Positions 60,901 to 64,000 of a stretch of DNA of 64,000 nt are shown here, piece after piece (the stretch's first letter is position 1; each line of letters starts with the position of its first letter). The stretch is from NCBI RefSeq assembly GCF_028389875.1, contig NC_084669.1, forward strand, positions 8,083,501-8,147,500. Reading direction: 5' to 3'. Under the pieces are notes generated by a model, which was not told the DNA's origin, searched no databases, and saw only the letters and a list, made by a program, of their open reading frames with translations. Both the position numbers and the translations under genes were made by a program. Origin of the DNA: Rhea pennata. Its lineage: Eukaryota > Chordata > Aves > Rheiformes > Rheidae.

Positions 60901-62853
60901 TCACTGTTGTTCTTTTGATAATACTATTACTAAAGCAATACTGATAATAGTATTACATCATTGTATTTTCAGCTAGCAGTTGAAAAGATGCATGCTGAAT
61001 AGCTGCACTGGCTTTTTAAGTAGAGATTTTGCTTACTCATTATAAAAGCCAGGAGGAAGGCACCAGGACATTTAGAGGAGGAATGAAATAAATGACTAGA
61101 GTAAGCCCACAGCCATGGTGCAGGTGCCATACTACTAGTGAAATGATAAAAATGCTGTTATTGTAATTGGTCGGGCTGTGCCAATTCAGTGTTGCAACTT
61201 TCTTTCCTTTAGAAACGTAGTATTCTATATATGCCTCTTACAAGTTAGTGTACCTGTTATTCGTCTGATGCCTTGGATTCTTCTACCCACTTCTCCGGCA
61301 GTATGTGCACCAAGACTGTGGCCAATTAAATGGATTTCAGAAGGGGAGTACTTGAAGATTTTCTAAGTATTAAGGGCAGGGGGGAGGGGGAGAGAAGGGA
61401 GAGAGAAAGAATACAGTTCTTTAAATATCAAGCAAATATAATGTCTTACATTGAGGGTTGTTGGGAACATCTAGTTTGTCCTCCTGCGTACCCAACATTG
61501 TGAATTCCTTGAATTAATTATTGTCTAAATTACACTAAGAACTGATAGAGGAAGATCCAGTCTTGATTTTTAAATGCCTAAGGATTTTTAATTTGGGTAC
61601 AAAGGATATGACTTGGCTGAGGTCAAACTTTGTATAAAAACTCAGAATTTGGACTAGATGGATGTAGAGGGGAAAACAGTTGTATGAGTTGTTATACATG
61701 AATTGTAGTACTCTAAAAATTTGTAAAATGGGGAAAAGAAAAGAAAGTCTAAGAATCATTTATACAGCAATGTCATTTTTTTGTGATGGAAGAAAGATAG
61801 ACCTAGACTGCAAACAGTGCAGTGAACTGTGCAGTGCAGAGATATTCAATGAAAAGAGACAGGTGCCCATTTTCAAGAGAGCTAGGTTTTTTATAGACAG
61901 GAAAGACACAAAATGCATTAGGCCAGATAAGAGAGGTTGTAGATAGCAAGTATACAGTACATCTTACAAGATTCTGGGGGAATGTTTCCCTGATATTCAG
62001 CTATTTGCAAGGCTAGTACTTTGCCTTGTGGGCACTGAAAAATTTTTGCAAGACTTTTAAAGATGAGTGCCTACTGATTGGCATCAAGTTCAGAGAAAAG
62101 TATAGGGTCTTGTTTTCAGAAGTTTTAAGCATTAGCAAGTCTTTTTGAAGTCAGCAGAAAATGCTGCTGCTGTTGATCTTTGGAACAATAACTTTTGTGT
62201 TATGTATGTAAATGTGAAACTTCAGTAATGTGAAGTTCACAAATAGAAGGCAACTTTATTTTGCCTGTAGACAACAAAGCTGGCATTATCAAGTGAACCT
62301 CTGTGACGCTTTCAGTCCCTGTTAATTTTAGTTGATGCTAAACTGAGATGCTAATATACTTCTAGTACTGGTCTATAGTCCTAGCAAAACTTTTCTAAGT
62401 ACTTAAGTCATATGACATGCCTCACCTCTGTTGAATGCCTTGTTGCCTGTATCATCATATGGAAATATTATCACCTACTGGTCTTTAATTGGCACCTCTT
62501 TTCAACTGCTTTAGCTTAATTTATGTCTTTTGTGGCTACGTGAAGTCCTCATAGAGATAATAATTATTATAATTAGCTTGGTCTCAACTACATCCATAGT
62601 ACAACGCTACCTGAAGCGCTGGCTGACCATACTGGACAATGTTAAAAATCAAAGCAGCAGTATCATAACCCGACTATATCCACTTGTGAATTGTAGGTTG
62701 TAAAGCTGTGTCTTTTACCTGTAGAGTTTTTATGAAATAAGCAACCTCAGCCCCAATCACACGGATGTTATTCACTGCTCTGGCATAGGTGCCTTTTGCA
62801 CCCTCTTTCCAATCAACAGCAATGCAGTTCATATTTTCCACTTCCAGTAACAG
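54798..62853 (-). CDS. PNLIPRP3: Pancreatic lipase-related protein 3-like, last nine coding exons (partial)
   Basis: Coding exons, minus strand: 62853-62719, 61362-61254, 60005-59889, 59798-59676, 58682-58564, 57758-57629, 57356-57245, 56159-55992, 54861-54798. They join in frame to 358 codons plus TAG. The signal peptide and about the first 110 residues lie beyond the window. Triad kept: Ser in GHSLGAH, Asp in GLDPAGPFF, His in SCHHSRS. The lid runs from MPGC to GSC (24 residues between cysteines) and lacks the PNLIP Trp. Closest to remembered human PNLIPRP3 by [19 protein letters not shown], the lid exon and the C-terminal STLCGHG...LLKPC (human STFC...NLKPC). Exon sizes and phases mirror the neighbouring PNLIP gene, so the two are tandem duplicates. 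The substrate is unproven; assigning PNLIPRP3 over a bird-specific copy is inference. Confidence 0.88.
55120..55985 (-). mobile_element. Ancient CR1/L3-type LINE filling the last intron of the PNLIPRP3-like gene
   Basis: Reverse-complement text follows old CR1/L3 consensus order: an aggagatcatcttgtta tail-like segment near 55160, gtaagtttttcctaatatg near 55304, ggatttcaatctgtctac near 55550, and gaattacatttcattcag plus gtccagtttatcaagtcatg near 55863-55918. It is heavily diverged. Its end lies at or within a few bases of the exon 55992-56159 donor. Confidence 0.65.
55992..56159 (-). CDS. PNLIPRP3: PNLIPRP3-like coding exon, C-terminal domain
   Basis: 168 nt after TTTGCAG, ending at GTAAGT; same length as in PNLIP. 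Encodes [18 protein letters not shown], then KKVEFLWIK and [16 protein letters not shown]. Confidence 0.9.
57245..57356 (-). CDS. PNLIPRP3: PNLIPRP3-like coding exon
   Basis: 112 nt after CTTACATAG, ending at GTAAGT. Encodes [19 protein letters not shown] and then [18 protein letters not shown], the start of the PLAT/C2-like domain. Confidence 0.92.
57629..57758 (-). CDS. PNLIPRP3: PNLIPRP3-like coding exon, cysteine-rich linker
   Basis: 130 nt after TTTTTCCTAG, ending at GTAAGT. Encodes [20 protein letters not shown] through [13 protein letters not shown]. Confidence 0.93.
58564..58682 (-). CDS. PNLIPRP3: PNLIPRP3-like coding exon with catalytic His
   Basis: 119 nt after TCCAACAG, ending at GTAAGT. 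Encodes [20 protein letters not shown] and [20 protein letters not shown]. The second His of SCHHSRS aligns with the triad His of CNHLRS. Confidence 0.93.
59008..59160 (-). mobile_element. tRNA-Ile-derived SINE with CR1 tail
   Basis: On the minus strand it reads tagctcagtcggttagagc (A box) and then ggtcgtgggttcaatcccc (B box), as in a tRNA-Ile head. This is followed directly by a CR1 3' end with ggttggactagatgatctcc and aggtcccttccaacc. The build resembles the TguSINE1 family of songbirds. It lies in the intron 58683-59675 of the PNLIPRP3-like gene. Confidence 0.85.
59676..59798 (-). CDS. PNLIPRP3: PNLIPRP3-like lid exon
   Basis: 123 nt, one codon longer than in PNLIP, after ATATCTCAG and ending at GTAAAT. 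Encodes [18 protein letters not shown] and then [20 protein letters not shown]. Confidence 0.93.
59889..60005 (-). CDS. PNLIPRP3: PNLIPRP3-like exon with catalytic Asp and calcium loop
   Basis: 117 nt after TTGTTTAG, ending at GTAAGT; the next intron is only 90 nt. Encodes [20 protein letters not shown] and then [20 protein letters not shown], with the standard RLDPSDA calcium loop. Confidence 0.95.
60394..60411. repeat. Perfect 18-bp palindrome
   Basis: GAGTCCTTTAAAGGACTC is its own reverse complement. A related ctttaaaggactttaaa follows at about 60425. It lies in an intron of the PNLIPRP3-like gene. Confidence 0.9.
61254..61362 (-). CDS. PNLIPRP3: PNLIPRP3-like exon with nucleophile elbow
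   Basis: 109 nt after TACTTAG, ending at GTACAC. Encodes [20 protein letters not shown] and then [17 protein letters not shown]. Confidence 0.95.
62719..62853 (-). CDS. PNLIPRP3: PNLIPRP3-like coding exon (most upstream in window)
   Basis: 135 nt after CCACATCAG, ending at GTAAAA. Encodes [20 protein letters not shown] and then [19 protein letters not shown] searched 62854-64000 for the preceding IHGF-type exon and did not find it. Confidence 0.94.
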
Positions 62854-64000
62854 CTGATGTGGAAATACATAAAGTAAAGTATTTAAAGAAACATAAAATA
62901 GCAAACAGAGATGCAACTTAAATCACAACAAACAATTGCATTGTAATTTCATCATGGAATTTCTCATTCTTTACAAACAGTACACTTCACTGTAGCCTGT
63001 ACTGTACTGAAACAAGAATCTCCTCAAAAAACAGAATTGTTATAGCAAGTTATTCATCCAAAAAGTCTCAGTTTCTAAAGACAACAATCAAGCTATTTTA
63101 GTTTTTAAACCATTTGTATATATATATTTGAAATAAATTGGAAAGAAAATACAACTTCACAGTAGCTGCTATGTGCAACATGTGACTTTCTTTGAGGGTC
63201 ATCGGTAGTTTAACTAAACACAACTGGAAACAGACTATATTTTTCAAGTGTCTTTGAAACTGAGAAAGTCATATTAGACTGGAAAAGCTCTGAGCAAAGT
63301 AGAAAGTTTTTCTTTTAGCAAAGAAAACTAAGGTACTGGTCACTTCTGTATTGTCACGGTCTTACAGAGATCACTGATTTTTCTGCCAGAAGAATCATAT
63401 ATTAAGGTCTGCTGTTGTAGCTTTCTGTTGCTAAGGCTTACTTAAGGTTTGAGGAAGAACCAAGAGTGGAAACAAAAATTAACACAGGCTAAACAGCTGA
63501 ATGTAAATGACAAGAAAAACAGTAAGCTTAAAGTGATAATGCATGGAATCTTGGACTGACTTCTCTCTCTCTTCTGCACACCATAACAATAGTTTGTAGT
63601 GTGGAGAGGCAGTTAGAATTGCTGTTTCTTTTCAGCTGGAAAATTTTGAAATTTAAGAATTAGATGAAAATTTACCATAAATTTTTGAACAAAAATAGTT
63701 CTGCTAATCTGTGACTTTATATTCTGTGGTGATCCTTTTCTAGTCTGTCCCTTTCCCTGCCAATGTGGAAGAAGGAGAAACTACAGGAAGTTGTGTTTAT
63801 CTTTCAGAGTCAAGACTAACACTAACATAGTAAACTCCGTTGTCCAGAGTGCAGCAGCTCTATATTGTGGTAGCCTCACCATTTCAGCTTTAGAATCTTT
63901 ATTTCATTGCACTCTGGAATGAAACAAAAAGCTTAAAAAAAACAGTTAAGGGGAGAACTGAATTGTGCTGAAACTTAATAGCATTCATGGATTGAAACTT
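62854..64000 (-). other. Intron of PNLIPRP3-like gene, runs off the window
   Basis: AT-rich sequence with a short (ta)n near 63117. No exon or known repeat recognised. Confidence 0.6.

Noticed and set aside
1-64000. CRISPR array, bacterial operon or viral genome
   Set aside because: No regularly spaced direct repeats; genes are intron-split vertebrate genes in conserved synteny.

Overview
The window is vertebrate nuclear DNA, almost certainly from a bird. It is AT-rich, its genes are split by GT-AG introns, and it is scattered with CR1 LINE fragments. One element is a SINE with a tRNA-Ile-like head joined to a CR1 tail, a type I know from songbirds (TguSINE1-like), so a passerine is the best guess. 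Gene order (HSPA12A, SPMIP5/C10orf82, then pancreatic lipase genes on the opposite strand) matches the human 10q25.3 neighbourhood.

Layout. 1-19.6 kb: the last six coding exons of HSPA12A (+) and a long 3' UTR carrying a CR1 copy. 20.5-21.1 kb: a CpG island, the only strongly GC-rich block. 22.4-28.9 kb: a complete five-coding-exon SPMIP5 (C10orf82) gene (+), 241 codons plus stop. 28.9-34.3 kb: a gene-poor convergent intergenic region. 34.3-50.1 kb: a complete pancreatic triacylglycerol lipase gene (-), with TATA box, short leader exon, twelve further coding exons and a close poly(A) signal. 50.1-54.7 kb: a spacer largely filled by a 1.9 kb 5'-truncated CR1. 54.7 kb to beyond 62.9 kb: the last nine coding exons of a second lipase gene, closest to PNLIPRP3 (-); its first exons lie beyond the window.

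The two lipases are tandem head-to-tail duplicates with the same exon phases and nearly identical exon lengths (135, 109, 120/117, 120/123, 119, 130, 112, 168, 64 nt). Both keep the Ser-Asp-His triad and the disulfide cysteines visible here, but their lids differ sharply. HSPA12A (atypical Hsp70 ATPase) and SPMIP5 (sperm flagellar microtubule inner protein) are neighbours by conserved synteny, not by known shared function. I found no novel multi-gene system. The best leads are a three-copy Pro-aromatic-Thr-Gly motif in SPMIP5, a cap-proximal in-frame ATG in the PNLIP leader exon, the lid and calcium-loop changes in the lipases, and LINE/SINE sequence lying against lipase exons. All comparisons to human proteins are from memory.
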